Shown here one piece after another: positions 12,205-22,961 of a DNA stretch of 64,000 bases. Within the stretch, counting starts at the first letter, position 1. The number at the start of each line of letters is the position of its first letter. The notes under the pieces are model-generated. The model made no database searches and was not told the DNA's origin. It was given only the letters and a program-made list of their open reading frames with translations. The position numbers and the translations under genes are program-made. Source of the DNA: Chamaecrista fasciculata (Eukaryota > Streptophyta > Magnoliopsida > Fabales > Fabaceae); contig QANZ01042472.1 in NCBI GenBank assembly GCA_003254925.1, forward strand, positions 1 to 64,000. The letters run 5' to 3'.

Positions 12205-15200
12205 GTTGAGGGCGTACGCCCTACACCTTCGGACGCGCTTGTCCAAATTCACTTCCCCGAACACCCGGAGCGAACAGTGAGTATCTCCGTGGACTTACCC
12301 GCACAGCAGAAAGCCAGACTATCCGACTTCCTGCTCGCCAATGGCGATATCTTTGCATGGTTCGCCTCGGACATGCCCGGCGTAAACCCCAAGCTCGTCA
12401 TGCACTCCCTCGACGTGGATGACCGCCGTGGGGTGTTCCAAAAGAAACGAGTCTTGGGGTCTGAGCGGTAGCTCGTCGCAAAGGAAGAGGTTAACAAGTT
12501 ATTGGCGGCCGGCTTCATACGGGAAACCAAATATCCCACCTGGCTGTCCAATGTCGTTTTGGTCCCTAAGCACAATGGCAAATGGCGAATGTGTGTGGAC
12601 TTCACGGATCTTAACAAGGCGACCCCTAAGGACCTTCACCCGCTCCCTAACAATGATAAATTAGTGGACAACACCTGCGGGTACGCCACTTTGAGCTTCC
12701 TAGACGCCTTTTCAGGCTACAATCAGATTAAGATGAACCCTAAGGACGTCGACAAGACGGCCTTCATTACTGAACAGGGTATCTACTGCTACAACGTCAT
12801 GCCTTTCGGCTTGAAGAACGCAGGCGCCACATATCAGCGAATGATGGATCGCTTCTTCAAGGTCAATGTAGGGAAAACATTGAGGTCTATGTCGACGACA
12901 TTGTCGTCAAAACGAAGGCTGGCGGCGACCACCTCGATGACTTACAGGAAATCTTCCAAATTCTCTACAATTACAGACTACGCCTCAACCCCGCCAAGTG
13001 TGCCTTCCGGGTCGCCGGGGGCAAATTCTTGGGCTTCATGATTTCCCAGCGTGGGATAGAAGCAAACCCGGATCAGTGCCAAGCCATCCTTGACATGACA
13101 TCGCCCAAGACTCTGAAAGAGGTACAACGCCTCAACGGGTGCATAGCTGCGTTCCACCGCTTTCTCGAAAGGTCGGGCGACCGCTGCTTGCCCTTCTTCA
13201 AAACCTTGAAAAGAGGAAAGAACTTCACCTGGACCGCTGAATGTGAAAGGGCTTTCCAAGAGCTAAAGGCCTATCTCAGCCGACCGCCCATTCTCAGAAC
13301 CCCTTCCCCGGGAAAGCCCATCTAAGTATACCTCGCCGCAACCGATGTCGCAGTAAGCTTCGTCTTGATCATCGAGGACAAAGACGAACAACGACCCATC
13401 TACTTCTCTAGCAAAGTACTCACGGGCGCCGAATTCCGCTACCACTTGCTGGAAAAGCTGGTGTTTGCTCTGCTTGTGTCCACAAGGAAGTTACGGCCGT
13501 ACTACCAACAGTACGAAATAATGGTCCGTACCGACCGCCCGATGAGACAGATCAATCCACCAACCTGATATCGTTGGACGCTTGGTCAACTGGTCAATCG
13601 AGCTCTCCGAGTTCGGCATCACTTTCGAGCCTCGACGCGCGATAAAGGGGCAAGCTCTCGCCGACTTCGTCGCAGAAATGACGCCCGCCAATTCAGCCTC
13701 CATCACATGGAACGTTTACATAGATGGCGCTTCGTCCGTCAAACTGCGCGGTGCAGGCGTCATCGTCGAGTCACCCGACGGCTACGCCATTGAACAGGCT
13801 ATCGATATACGATTCCCCACCACCAACAATCAGGCAGAGTATGAGGCACTCATAGCTGCCCTAAAGCTCGCTGTCGGCATGGGCGCCCAAGACATTCACA
13901 TTTACAGCGACTCCCAGCTTGTGGTTGGACATATGAACGGAGAATTCGAGGCCAAGGAACCCACCATACTCAAGTATGTGGAAAAAGCGCGATACATCCT
14001 CCATCATCATATCCGGGCCGCCCAATTCACTCACATCTTGCGTTCCAAAAACGCAAGGGCAGATGCCTTGGCAAAACTTGCCTCCAAACCGGACGCTAGG
14101 GTCCGTTCATCCATTATCCGCACCATCCTCGAAAGCCCATCAATCGAAGGACCGACTGTCCTTTCTATTGAAACAACCACAGATTGGCGCACGCCAATTA
14201 TTGAATACATCAAGAATGGAACTCTCCCGCCCGGCCGAAACGAGTCCAGAAAGGTCGTACGCCGAGCGTCCCACTACTTCCTTTGGGGCAATTATCTCTA
14301 TCGCCGAGGTCACTCCATGCCCTACCTTAGATGCGTTGGTCCTAATGACGCTCGCCTCATCCTCGAGGAGCTTCACGACGGACTCTGCGGATCACATTAG
14401 GTCGCGCCCACCCTAAATCGCAAAGTCCTCATTTCGGGATATTATTAGCCCTCCATCATCAGTGACGCCACTGAATTGGTTAAAACTTGTAGAAAATTCC
14501 AGGAACACGCCAACCACATTCACATTCTGGGAGAAGACATGCGCCCGATGGAGTCTCCCTGGCCCTTCGATGTATGGGGCATTGACATCTTTGGACCATT
14601 TCCGACCGCCACAGGCCAACGGAAATTCCTCATCGTCGCGATCGACCTTTTCACAAAGTGGATCGAGGCAGAACCCGTCACATCCATCAGCTCTGCCCAG
14701 ATGAAGACTTTCGTCTTGTAGAACATACTCTCACGATTTGGCGTTTCGCAGCGGCTTATTAGTGACAACGGCCGCCAGTTCATCAGCGAATCTTTTCGCG
14801 AATTCTGCGCCAAATGGGACATCTCCCTGGGCAACACCTCGGTCAAACACCCTTCAACGAACGAGCAGACTGAGCTCGCCAACCGCATCATCCTGAATGG
14901 ATTGAAGCGCCGGCTTGACAGCGCCAAAGGACGATGGGCGGACGAACTCCCGATCGTCCTATGGTCCTACTGTATCACACCGCAGGAATCTACAGGCGAA
15001 GCCCCCTACACCCTCACCTATGGGTCGCCCGCCATGATTCTAGCTGAAACCAACTTCCTCTCCGATAGAGTCTTATACTACAACGAGGACACTAACCAAA
15101 GCCATAGGGCGATCGCCCTGGATGAGCTTGAAGAAGTACGCGAGGTCGCCAGCATCAGGCAGGCCGCCTACAAGGAACGTATGGCCAAGTACTTCAACAA

Positions 15201-15444
15201 GAAGGTCAAACATCGATCTTTTGAAATCGGCGACCTCGTCCTCCAAGACGTCGCCAACGATCGCTTGAACCGCTCGCACGGTAAGCTACACCCTAATTGG
15301 GAAGACCCGTATCGCATCGTCAAAGTTATTCCAGGAGGCGCGTACATGCTATCCACATTGGACGGTCGCCGGCTGGAGAACCCATGGAATATCGCGATCC
15401 TTAGAAAGTATCTTGACCGCACGGTTGACAACATTACACTTTGA
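12205..15444 (+). pseudogene. Tat pol: RT, RNase H, aRNase H, integrase, degenerate (copy 1)
   Basis: It is collinear with the pol at 56251-59490. RT motifs are readable (CVDFTDLNKATPKDLHPLP, MPFGLKNAGATYQRMMD, YVDDIVV) but lie in two frames, because one A is missing near 12870 relative to copy 2. Further breaks are TAG 12469-12471, TAA 13323-13325, an insertion near 13557, TAG 14398-14400, TAG at about 14446 and TAG 14719-14721. The second RNase H (YIDGASSVKLRGAG...) and the integrase core (GIDIFGPF, SDNGRQF) can still be followed, and the original stop is the TGA at 15442. Most premature stops are transitions, as expected for methylated, silenced DNA. Confidence 0.92.
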
Positions 15445-16006
15445 TTCATTTCTTATGTAATTTTACAGTCTATTTTCTTTTCGTTTACTTCGTGTAACGA
15501 CCGCCACAATTCTCACGTTAATATAATCACGACGTTTCTCTCCACTCACACGACTTGTGTATATTTTATTCTTATTCCAATTACTCTGATTTAGGCGCAG
15601 CCTAATCTAAACGACTTGCAACATGTAAGTTATTCTTGACGCTCCAATGAAGAGATCGAAAGTAGGAGGGACGCCTCCAAACGCTTTCTTTCAGGTGCCT
15701 CGCGCGCCCATGAGCCGAGAAGTTGCTCATACGCCATACTGGAACCAATACCACATGGCTGGCTAGCCCCTTCTGATCGTCAACAAAGTTGGGTGGACAC
15801 ACATACATACTTGCGCAAATAAAGTAAACATCTTAAACAGCTAAACCGAAACATAGCATGCATACAAAACATATTTATCAACATATAGGCCTTATGGCCT
15901 ACCAAATATTCAGGCCGCATGGCCAGCAAATTTAACAACGGGCACACACGCCCTAAAAATATCCAACAAGGGCACACACACCCTATACAAACTACAAAGG
16001 GGAAAC
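15445..16006 (+). other. 3' spacer of Tat copy 1
   Basis: Non-coding region corresponding to 59491-60400 in copy 2. It contains one copy of the block (about 15560-15830) that is duplicated in copy 2. It runs into copia LTR A, and the GAAAC just before the junction is one half of that LTR's target duplication. Confidence 0.8.
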
Positions 16007-17786
16007 TGATGGAGATTGTGCCCTAGGGCCAATCATTTTATTTATGTGTTATTATTTGAACATATATTTTTGATTAATTTATAGAGATAAATTATGTTGT
16101 TATCATATTATTAGCGTGTTTACTATGATAGCGTCCCTGATTGATTATATGATAATTAATCTAAAACTGTCCCTGGTCGATCATTCACGTGGGAACGTNN
16201 NNNNNNNNNNNNNNNNNNNNNNNNNNNNNNNNNNNNNNNNNNNNNNNNNNNNNNNNNNNNNNNNNNNNNNNNNNNNNNNNNNNNNNNNNNNNNNNNNNNN
16301 NNNNNNNNNNNNNNNNNNNNNNNNNNNNNNNNNNNNNNNNNNNNNNNNNNNNNNNNNNNNNNNNNNNNNNNNNNNNNNNNNNNNNNNNNNNNNNNNNNNN
16401 NNNNNNNNNNNNNNNNNNNNNNNNNNNNNNNNNNNNNNNNNNNNNNNNNNNNNNNNNNNNNNNNNNNNNNNNNNNNNNNNNNNNNNNNNNNNNNNNNNNN
16501 NNNNNNNNNNNNNNNNNNNNNNNNNNNNNNNNNNNNNNNNNNNNNNNNNNNNNNNNNNNNNNNNNNNNNNNNNNNNNNNNNNNNNNNNNNNNNNNNNNNN
16601 NNNNNNNNNNNNNNNNNNNNNNNNNNNNNNNNNNNNNNNNNNNNNNNNNNNNNNNNNNNNNNNNNNNNNNNNNNNNNNNNNNNNNNNNNNNNNNNNNNNN
16701 NNNNNNNNNNNNNNNNNNNNNNNNNNNNNNNNNNNNNNNNNNNNNNNNNNNNNNNNNNNNNNNNNNNNNNNNNNNNNNNNNNNNNNNNNNNNNNNNNNNN
16801 NNNNNNNNNNNNNNNNNNNNNNNNNNNNNNNNNNNNNNNNNNNNNNNNNNNNNNNNNNNNNNNNNNNNNNNNNNNNNNNNNNNNNNNNNNNNNNNNNNNN
16901 NNNNNNNNNNNNNNNNNNNNNNNNNNNNAAATTATTAGGAATTAGTTATAACCACCTAAGGAGTTTGGGTTGTTATAAAATTCCTCCAAGGCTAACATGA
17001 GGATTTCGCCTAGTTCCTTTTCTTGTGGTGCAAGATTTGATCTTGCATTTTAAAGTTTAAGATATAGGCAAAATCGATTTTATGATATAAATATTAAAGT
17101 AATATTTAAATTATAAAATCAAATTCTCATAACTCATTCCAACCAATAGGATTTGAGCAAATAAAGATTTGATCTAAAGATTTGATCTTTGAGAGTCAAA
17201 TTCGATTTGCCCTATTTATTTTTGAATTATAATATTAAGTTTAATATCATAAGTCAAAAGATATATTGAGATATCTTAGGATATCCAATATCTTAGAGAT
17301 ATCCTAATTGGATTAGGATTCCCTAAAACTAGGAATGAGAACACTATAAATAGGGGCACTAGGCGCCTAACTCAGAGACAATTCACAACACACATCAATT
17401 CTTGGTCAGACCAAGAATTTTGCCTAGAGCTTCTATTGAGAGTGAAAAATCGCCTAGCCCCAATCAATCTTGATAATCAAGAACACTTCTTGATCATTCA
17501 AGAATCATAGATAGAGTTCCTATATTCACTTGGGAAGAAGTGAAGGAGGCTAGCACCTAGGCATCTGCCAAACTGCTCGTGTGGATCACCGGTAGAGGAA
17601 GGACACTCAGTGGACTTCTCAAATTCGCGAACACGATAAGTCACCGATTGAAACTAGGTAAACATCTTTTCTTACTTAGTATAAACATAGTTAGTGGATC
17701 CTGGAAGGAATCACAGAATTAGCCTTTTAGTGTTATCGAGTTTTTTTTTAATTTTTCCGCTGCGCTCCCTCTGTGATTTCCCAACA
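16007..17786 (+). mobile_element. Ty1/copia LTR A, with assembly gap
   Basis: Starts TGATGGAGATTGTGCCCTAG and ends ...CTGTGATTTCCCAACA, in plus orientation. It is flanked by the perfect 5-bp duplication GAAAC (16002-16006 and 17787-17791). With the LTR removed, the Tat sequence reads continuously (GGGGAAACACACCCCC, against GGGGAACACCCCC in copy 2). It is either a solo LTR or a complete element collapsed into the gap at 16199-16928. Confidence 0.88.
16199..16928. other. Assembly gap (730 N)
   Basis: A run of undetermined bases inside copia LTR A. The sequence on the two sides aligns to LTR B positions that are about 1.1 kb apart, so the stated size is probably not exact. Confidence 0.99.
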
Positions 17787-17969
17787 GAAACACACCCCCA
17801 AACAAAATTACAAGTTTTACAAATGGATGACTCAGTGGCCACCTCCGGAGCATGGTCGCCACTGCCCTCTCCGCCCTCACTGTCCGCGGCCACGGCCGAA
17901 TTCTCGACATCCCCTTGGTTGCCCGCAGTGTTCAGTACGTCCGCCGGAGGCACATACCTTGGATCTCCA
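17787..17969 (-). pseudogene. Fragment of Tat antisense gene, C-terminal end (copy 1)
   Basis: This corresponds to about 60395-60590 in copy 2. On the minus strand it encodes YVPPADVLNTAGN and GGEGSGDHAPE, close to YVPPADVQSTAGN and GAEGSGEHAPG in copy 2. It is the island of Tat sequence between copia LTRs A and B. Confidence 0.8.
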
Positions 17970-20199
17970 TGTTGGGAAATCACAGAGTGAGCGCAGCGGA
18001 AAAATTAAAAAAAACTTTAAATATGCTAACTCTGTGATTCCTTCCAGGATCCACTAATTATATTTATACCAGAAAAGTAAAGATGTTTACCTATATTCCA
18101 ATTGGTGACTTATCGTGTTCGCGAATTTGAGAACTCCAGTCCGAGTGTCCTTCCTCTACCGGTGATCCACACGAGCAGTTTGGCAGATGCCTAGGTGCTA
18201 GCCTCCTTCACTTCTTCCCAAGTGAATACGGGAACTCTATCTATGATTCTTGAATGATCAAGAACGGTTCTTGATCTTCAAGATTGATTGGCGTACACTA
18301 GTATTATCAAGTGCAGGTCTAACTCTCTTTCTCCAAGAAGAAAATCGACTCACTCTCACAAAACTAGGACTTGGCGAATTTTTACTCTCAAAAGGGCTCT
18401 AGGCGAAATTCTTAGTCTCACCAAGAATTGGTTGTGTGTTGTGTTAGGCGCCTAAGCCTATATGAGGGTATTTATAGTTTCCTCATTCCCAAATTTAGGG
18501 AATCCTAATCCAATTAGTGAATCCCTAAAATCTTGAATATCTTAATTCTATAATTAATATATTTCAGGGAATCTTGATTTATAATATCACACTTTAATAT
18601 TATAATTCAAAATTCAATAGGTGGCAATTTAAATTTGAGACTCAAGATCAAAACTTGAAATCAAATCTTGATTGCCCAAATCCTATTGGTTGGAATGAGT
18701 CATGAGGAATTGATTTTATAATTAAAATATTACTTTAATATCTTATATCATAAAATTTGAATTGCACATATCTTTTAAATACAAAATGCAAGATCAAATC
18801 TTGCACCCCAAGAAACAAGACCATGCGCCTATCCTCACCTTGTTTAGAGGAATTCCATAACAACCCAACCTCTTAGGTAGTTATAACCAACTTTGTTAAC
18901 TCCCAACAATATTGAATTAAAATATTACCTTAATATCTTTAATTCAAACTTTGAATCTTGAATGCAAAATCAAATCTTGAATTCAAATTCAAATCTTGAT
19001 ATCTTAATTTAATTAACAAAACATTTTTATTAATTAAAACAAGATCAAAAGAGGCGCCACCTTCATTCCTTGTTCCCCAAGTATTAGTGAATTTAATAAA
19101 TCAATAATCTCCTAACTTTTAGGAAGCCTATTTAATTTATTATTCCCTAATATTTTAAACAAGGATTTAATTGTAAACTTATTTAACAATTAATATTTTA
19201 AATTTGTCCAACAAATTTAAATATTACAAATATAGATATTTATTTAAGACAAGATTTAATGTCCTAAGACATTCAAGTATGTCTTAAATTGTGTCATCAA
19301 AGTGACTCACGAATTAACCCTAATTCGTGTCCCAAAAAAAATGGCATCTTGATCCTGCTCATGTGTGACCCAGCAGGCCTCACGTGAAGTTGGCAGCAAG
19401 CCATCTGTATGACTCACAAGTTGAGAGCGGACTCTAGCAAGCCATCTCGACTACCCAAAACACGTGAGTTATCGCTTTAACGTTAACGACTTAACCTAAG
19501 TACCACCTTGTCATAATCCCTATTATCACACGATATTTTGGTCATGGATTAGGCACGGGAATGTCATCCATAATCCAAACCATAACTTTCTCGATTCCCT
19601 GAGTTAGTCCCATTTCCCAGTGTGGTCACGCATTTCTTGGACAGACTCATCGAGGGCGCCAGTTAAATATCTCTCATCTTAATGAGGGACAAAATCCCAT
19701 CTTGGTCAACCACATTCCTCATCACGGAAATCAACCAAACCCGTACCTAGCCTGTATGGCTACCCTGCTATGGGCGACGTTGGACTAGGCCAAAGTTTGA
19801 CAACTACAATGCCGGAACAGTCAAGACTTCAGGTCTAAGACTATCGTGACAGGTGTACAGGAGAGGCTAGCTTATGACTAAACCCATGCAGGACTCTCCG
19901 GGTCGGTCCAGCAACTTGTAACCCTTACATAATTGCACCATGACTCTCGAGAAGCATCTAGTGCATGTATCTCTATACACCGAGGTCATGTTAGTCTTGG
20001 TTCATTTACGTTCCCACGTGATTGATCGACCAGGGACAGTTTTAGATTGATTATCATATAATTAATCAAGGACGCTATCATAGTAAACATGCTAATAATA
20101 TGATAACAACATAATTTATCTCTATAAATTAATCAAAAACCATATGTTCAAACAAAACATATATATAAGATGATTGGCCCTAGGGCACAATCTCCATCA
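17970..20199 (-). mobile_element. Solo Ty1/copia LTR B
   Basis: A 2230-bp LTR in minus orientation, running from TGTTGGGAAATCACAG to ...CACAATCTCCATCA. A perfect 5-bp target duplication CTCCA flanks it (17965-17969 and 20200-20204), and the Tat sequence resumes collinearly on the far side. No internal region is present, so it arose by LTR-LTR recombination. With LTR A it forms a large inverted repeat around a 183-bp Tat island. Confidence 0.92.
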
Positions 20200-20891
20200 C
20201 TCCAAGCCTGGGCAGCGAATGCCCCTCCGCCAATTCTAAGGCATGAATTGACCAATCTGCGGGCATTGAAGGCATGGGTTCATCCGCCTCATCATCATCC
20301 GCGCGCAAGCAGATCTCGCGCCCGCACTGACCATCGGGTAACACCTCGTGGGTATAATCAATACCCGCCTCGTTCAGCTCAGGGTTCAACAGACTTAACT
20401 GCTTTCGATAGTTCTCGAAGCCACGGGCGGACGCGTTATGGTAAAACCAATACCACTGCCTCCGCTCGTCTCGGTTTGCCCGCTCAATCCTTTGAGACTC
20501 TCCGGCTTGGAACGCATCAAGCTCCTCTCTCACGGCCGCCGATCCCCCCGCTGCGCCGCCGCCTCCCGCACGGCCTTGGCCACCGCCTGGTCAGCTTTCT
20601 TTCTTCTTTCCCTCTCTCTTCTCTTCTCTTCTGTCAGCTTTTGCACGAGCTCCCTTTGAGCCTGGGCGTCTGTCAAGGCATTGTCCCTGGCAGCTTCCAG
20701 TGCTTTCCTCTCCTCCGCACCCCCGGCCGCTCTCGCCTCCGCCCTCAAATATGCAACCTCCTTTCCAAGGTTGTGCGTCAAAGCCTGCGAGGCATGGGCA
20801 GCCACAGCAGCCACCATGCTGTGTGCATCTGCGTAATCCACCGGCGGGCGTCGGAAAGCATCGGCCACCAGATGGTCGTGCCACTCGTAGG
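20200..20891 (-). pseudogene. Fragment of Tat antisense gene, coiled-coil part (copy 1)
   Basis: Minus-strand homologue of 60600-61260. Two frames, broken near 20530, encode a charged coiled-coil (EEKRRERERRKKA) and a conserved block RRDERRQWYWFY-like (NRDERRQWYWFYHNASARGF) followed by FLNP/LLNPELNEAGIDYT and RADDDE. The upstream (N-terminal) half is absent because the element is cut at 20891. Confidence 0.82.
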
Positions 20892-22961
20892 TGTTGGGAA
20901 ATCACAGGCCCAAAGCGCACAGTGGAAGCGAAAATTAAAATAAAAATTGGTGCAGAGCTTGTGATTTCCTACAAGATCCACTGTTTGAATTTAAACCGGT
21001 AAAGGAAGAACTATACCTCAAGCGTTTCAATCGGTCCGGTTGAATGGTGCGATCCCGAGAAGTCCACTCCAAGCGTCCTTCCTCTGCCGGTAATCCACAC
21101 GAACAGTTTGTTGACACCAAGGTGCTAGCCTTCAGTTCTTTTCTCCAAAAGAACTCGGGACTCCAATCTACAGTTCTTGGTGATCAAGAACAATTCTTGA
21201 ACCAAGACTCTAGGTGGCGCAAGAAAACCAAGACTCTTCTTGTTTTCTCTCTCAAAACCCTAGTTTTTGGGACAAGTCGAATTCTCTCTCTCTCTTGGAG
21301 AAATTCGACTTTTTCTCTCTAGGATTAGGGTTAGTCGACTTTTCTCTCTTATCTCACAAGAAGTCAAAAAACCTCACTTGGGTGTCAGTGTATTGCTCAA
21401 GTCGACTTCCTCCTTAAATTATAGAGTTTGGGGAAATTTGATAATTATAATTTAGGGTTTCCCTAATTATAATTGAATATAAAATTATAAAATTGTGAGA
21501 TTACAATAATATCACAATTTTAGGACTTGAATTCTTAATTAAAATATTACCTTAATATCTTAATTTGAATTCAAAATGCAATCTTTGAGAATCAAATGGA
21601 AGATCAAATCTTCCCTTGGACCCACAATGCCATGCGCCATCTCCCCCTTATTTTCTTGGAATTTAATAAATCAAAATAATAATCCTAACTCTTAGGAAGT
21701 TATAACCAACTTATTATCTTCCAACAATATTGAAGTAAAATATTACCCTAATATCTTTAATTCAAATTCATGACTTTAATTAACAAAACATTTTCATTAA
21801 TTAAAAGGCCTATGTATGAGGCGCCACCCTCAACCCTAATTCTCATAATATTAGTGAATTTAATAAATCAATAATCTCCTAACTTTTAGGAATCTTATCT
21901 GATTTATTATTCCCTAATATTATGATTGTAAATAGATTAATTTAATTAACTATTTAACAATTAATATATTTAAACTTGTCCCACAAATTTAAATATCTCA
22001 ATCGTAGATTTTATTTAAGACAAAACTTCATGTCCAAGACATTTAGTTATGTCTTAAATTGTGTCACCAGAGTGACTCACGAATTAACCCTAATTCGTGT
22101 CCCTTTAAGCGGTGTCTAGATCCTGCTCATGTGTGACCCAGCAGACCCCACGTGAAGTTGGCAGCAAGTCATCTCCATGACTCACAAGTCGAGAGCGGAC
22201 TCTAGCAAGCCATCACGACTACCCAAAACACGTGAGTTATTGTTTTATCAAAACTGATTTAACCTTAGTACCACCTTATCATAGACCCTATTGTCACACG
22301 ATATCTTGGTTCTGGATAAGGCATGGAAAAGTCATCCTTAATCCAAACCACAACTTTCTCGATTTCCTGAGTTAGTCCCATTTTCCTGAGTGGCCACTCT
22401 TTCGTTGGACAGACTCATCGAGGGCGCCAATTAGATATCTATCATCTCTATGAGGGACAAAATTCCATCTTGGTCAACCACATTCCTCAGCACTGCAATC
22501 AACCAAACCCGTACCTAGCCTGTATGGCTACCCTGCTACGGGCAACTTTGGACTAGGCCAAAGTTCGACAACTACAATGCCGAAATAGTCAAGACCTCAG
22601 GTCTGAGGCATCGTGACAGGTGTACAGGAGAGGCTAGCTAATGACTAAACCCAAGCAGGACTCTCTGGGTCGGTCCAGCAACTTGTAACCCCTTACATAA
22701 TTGCACCATGACTCTCGTAAAGCATCTAGTGCATGTATCTCTGTACAAAGAGGTCATGCTGGTCTTAGTTCATTTCAAGTTCCCACTTGAATGAGCGACC
22801 AGGGACTGTTTAGATTAATTATCTTATAATTAATCAAGGACGCCATCATAGTAAACATGCTAATAATATGATAACAACATAATTTATCAACTATAAATTA
22901 ATCAACCATATGTTCAAAACATATACATAACATGATTGGCCCTAGGACACAATCTCCAACA
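20892..22961 (-). repeat. 3' LTR of copia element C
   Basis: A 2070-bp LTR starting TGTTGGGAAATCACAG and ending ACACAATCTCCAACA. It has the same family structure as LTRs A, B and D. On the coding strand, the purine-rich AAGTGGGAGTC (22962-22972) directly precedes it and serves as the polypurine tract for plus-strand priming. Confidence 0.9.

Larger units (their letters stand above)
8998..20891 (+). mobile_element. Ty3/gypsy Tat-lineage retrotransposon, copy 1 (degenerate, nested)
   Basis: The element comprises a 5' LTR, PBS, gag, pol with two RNase H domains, integrase, a 3' spacer and part of an antisense gene, in the same order as the better copy at 53090. Coding regions carry many stops and frameshifts. 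Its 3' region is interrupted by two copia LTR insertions (16007-17786 and 17970-20199). It ends at 20891 where a third copia element begins. Its remaining 3' part and 3' LTR are missing, apparently lost in a deletion that also removed the 5' part of that copia element. Confidence 0.9.

Noticed and set aside
16116-17000. Long open frames across 16116-17000
   Set aside because: They consist almost entirely of undetermined bases in the assembly gap.
20170-20943. 257-codon plus-strand ORF
   Set aside because: It is the complement of the antisense-gene remnant and runs into copia LTR C. Similarity between copies is on the minus strand.
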